From contig JALSNT010000627.1 of NCBI GenBank assembly GCA_026986885.1, forward strand, positions 1-6,803: a stretch of DNA of 6,803 nt, in the 5' to 3' direction. The translations under genes were made by a program, and so were the position numbers. This stretch comes from Desulfobulbaceae bacterium (lineage in GTDB: Bacteria > Desulfobacterota > Desulfobulbia > Desulfobulbales > Desulfobulbaceae). Positions 5,141 to 6,803 of the stretch are shown here, one piece after another. The stretch's first letter is position 1, and the number at the start of each line of letters is the position of its first letter. The notes under the pieces are model-generated. The model did no database searches, had not been told where the DNA came from, and saw only the letters and a program-made list of their open reading frames with translations.

Positions 5141-6803
5141 ATGATCGAACTGACTCTCAATGGTGAAAAAACACGGTTTGATGGTGATGAAAAGACCTCG
5201 CTGCTCTCCTGGCTGCGCAACGATAACAATTTAACCGCAGCCAAGGACGGCTGCTCAGGGCAGGCTGCCTGCGGCGCCTGCCTGGTTGAGGTGGACGGCA
5301 AGGCTGTTCTTGCCTGCGCCACACCGATGAAAAAGGTGGCCGGCAAACAGGTGACCACCCTGGAAGGAGTACCCGAATCCCTGCTGCAGACTTTAGGCCG
5401 CGCCTTTGTGGCCAAGGGGGCCGTCCAGTGTGGATTCTGTACACCCGGCTTTCTGACCCGCACCAAGATCTTTCTTGAACAGAACGCCAATCCCAATCGG
5501 GCAGAGGTGGAAAAGGCGCTCAAGTTCAATCTCTGCCGTTGCACCGGTTACGTGAAAATTGTCGATGCGGTGCTGGCTGCTGCCGAGGCTCTGCGTGAAA
5601 ACAAAGAAATCGACTTTGAAGACCGGGCGGCCATCGGTGTTTCCAGCCCCAAATTCAAGGCGGTTGACCGGGCCATCGGCCGTAAACCCTTTGTCGATGA
5701 TCTTCGTTTTGAGGGCATGCTCCATGGAGCCTTGAAATTTTCCGACCATCCCCGTGCACTGGTCAAAAATATCGACATCAGCGCCGCCTTGAGCGCAGAA
5801 GGCGTTAAAAAAGTGCTGCTGGCAGCGGACATTCCCGGGCAACGTAATTCCGGCCTGATTGTCGAAGACTGGCCGCTGATGATTGAGCGTGGCGAGATCA
5901 CCCGTTATATCGGAGATGTGCTGGCCTCGGTGGTTGCCGAGACCGAGGCGCAGGCACGAGCGGCCGTGTCGCTGATTGAGGTGGAATATGAAGTGCTTGA
6001 GCCGCTTCTTGATATGCGCAAAGCACTCACCAGCCCAATCAAGGTGCACGAAGGCGGTAATCTGCTCGGTGAAAAAATCATCCGCCGGGGCGATACCAAA
6101 GGATTACTGGCAACCTCCGCCTTCACCGCCCAAGGCACCTTCACCACTCCAACCATTGACCACGGCTTTCTGGAAACCGAATGCTGCGTGGTTATCCCAA
6201 AGGAAAACGGCATCAAAGTTTTTACCCAGTCCCAGGGGCCATACCGGGAGCGGGACGAGATCGCCCATCAGCTTGCGCTTTCCGAGGAACAGGTCGAAGT
6301 CGAGGTCATTGACTGCGGCGGTGCATTCGGCGGCAAGGAAGACATGACCGTGCAGGGCCACGCGGCTCTGGCCTGTCACCTGCTGGGCGTACCGGTGAAA
6401 TATAAACTTTCCCGCCCCGAATCCATCCGCATGCATCCCAAGCGCCACCCCACCTCGCTTGCATACACCATCGGCTGTGATGAAAACGGCAAACTCACTG
6501 CCCTCCATGCCCGGATTATCGGCGATACCGGCGCCTATGCCTCGGTGGGCGGCCCTGTCATGGATCGGGCCGGCACCCATGCCTCGGGCGGTTACCATTT
6601 TGAGGCCGTGGATATCAAGGCCCGCTCGGTCTATACCAATAATATCCCCTGCGGCGCCATGCGCGGTTTCGGGGTTAACCAGGCCACCTTTGCCCTGGAA
6701 AGCCTGATTGATGAGCTGTGCCGCAAGGGCGGCTTTGACCGCTGGCAGTTTCGCTATGACAATGCCCTTGATATCGGCTCCATGCTGGCGCCCGGCCAGG
6801 TAC
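5141..6803 (+). CDS. xdh: Xanthine dehydrogenase, fused [2Fe-2S] and molybdopterin domains (putative selenium-dependent type), 5' part
   Basis: The first 554 codons of a molybdenum hydroxylase; the end lies off the right edge. Such proteins without an FAD domain are about 850-950 residues. Residues 1-80 form a plant-type [2Fe-2S] ferredoxin domain with C38, C44, C47 and C59. Residues 85-160 hold the second, helical cluster domain with QCGFC (C97, C100) and CRC (C132, C134). From about residue 170 the Moco domain follows directly with no FAD module, so electrons must go to another protein. By alignment with bovine xanthine oxidase, GGAFGGKE (393-400) gives F396 (F798) and E400 (E802), VMDRAG (473-478) gives R476 (R880), and MRGFG (507-511) gives R508 (R912) and F510 (F914). 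These purine-binding residues favour xanthine/hypoxanthine over aldehyde substrates. The catalytic Glu1261 equivalent is outside the window. Selenium dependence is inferred from context and family resemblance. The start has only a weak GGGA, 7 nt upstream. Confidence 0.92.
   Translation, partial: MIELTLNGEKTRFDGDEKTSLLSWLRNDNNLTAAKDGCSGQAACGACLVEVDGKAVLACATPMKKVAGKQVTTLEGVPESLLQTLGRAFVAKGAVQCGFCTPGFLTRTKIFLEQNANPNRAEVEKALKFNLCRCTGYVKIVDAVLAAAEALRENKEIDFEDRAAIGVSSPKFKAVDRAIGRKPFVDDLRFEGMLHGALKFSDHPRALVKNIDISAALSAEGVKKVLLAADIPGQRNSGLIVEDWPLMIERGEITRYIGDVLASVVAETEAQARAAVSLIEVEYEVLEPLLDMRKALTSPIKVHEGGNLLGEKIIRRGDTKGLLATSAFTAQGTFTTPTIDHGFLETECCVVIPKENGIKVFTQSQGPYRERDEIAHQLALSEEQVEVEVIDCGGAFGGKEDMTVQGHAALACHLLGVPVKYKLSRPESIRMHPKRHPTSLAYTIGCDENGKLTALHARIIGDTGAYASVGGPVMDRAGTHASGGYHFEAVDIKARSVYTNNIPCGAMRGFGVNQATFALESLIDELCRKGGFDRWQFRYDNALDIGSMLAPGQV

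Noticed and set aside
5393..6049. 218-codon open frame on the minus strand
   Set aside because: It lies wholly inside xdh, whose translation shows unmistakable Fe-S and Moco motifs. The antisense product has no recognisable domain and is a shadow of GC-biased third positions.
5141..6803. In-frame UGA selenocysteine codon in the putative selenium-dependent xanthine dehydrogenase
   Set aside because: The frame read through to the window edge has no UGA. This class is known to use a labile, non-selenocysteine selenium cofactor.
1..6803. CRISPR array, tRNA/rRNA genes, insertion sequences or phage genes
   Set aside because: None seen: no regularly spaced long direct repeats, no cloverleaf-like segments, and no transposase or integrase motifs.

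Overview
The window carries most of a bacterial purine/urate-degradation gene set of the kind known from the E. coli ygeWXY-yqeA-ygfK-ssnA-xdhD region. Gene content (a putative labile-selenium type xanthine dehydrogenase, YgeW, YgeY, DpaL), strong Shine-Dalgarno sites and a moderately GC-rich coding sequence with an AT-rich intergenic region point to an anaerobic Gram-negative bacterium. My best guess is a Desulfobacterota (sulfate-reducer-like) genome. The phylum is inferred from protein flavour only and is not proven. Codon style (GCC, GGC, CTG rich) is uniform across the genes, so I see no sign of a recently acquired insert.

Layout. Bases 1-680 (minus): 5' part of dpaL, 2,3-diaminopropionate ammonia-lyase, running off the left edge. 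Bases 692-1069 (minus): ridA, 11 bp upstream of dpaL and evidently co-transcribed with it. Bases 1070-1612: a 543-bp AT-rich divergent intergenic region with palindromes, a GAATTTG/GATTTCGA repeat tract and a candidate promoter, but no gene. Bases 1613-2830 (plus): ygeY, an M20-family metallohydrolase. Bases 2834-3784 (plus): carbamate kinase with a GTG start. Bases 3785-3923: a leader-like spacer with two consecutive hairpins. Bases 3924-5120 (plus): ygeW, a knotted-fold carbamoyltransferase homologue. Bases 5141 to the right edge (plus): the first 554 codons of a two-domain ([2Fe-2S] plus molybdopterin) xanthine dehydrogenase.

How they could work together (inference on known family chemistry). 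The reduced, ring-opened carbon skeleton of uric acid is 2,3-diureidopropionate. YgeY (hydrolysis) and YgeW (transfer of a carbamoyl group to phosphate) could strip the two ureido groups to 2,3-diaminopropionate. Carbamate kinase would turn the carbamoyl phosphate into ATP. DpaL would convert diaminopropionate into pyruvate and ammonia through reactive 2-aminoacrylate, which RidA hydrolyses. The xanthine dehydrogenase would feed oxidised purines in at the top. The putative selenate-reductase-like YgfK, the amidohydrolases SsnA and HyuA, transporters and a regulator are not in the window and may lie beyond the right edge.
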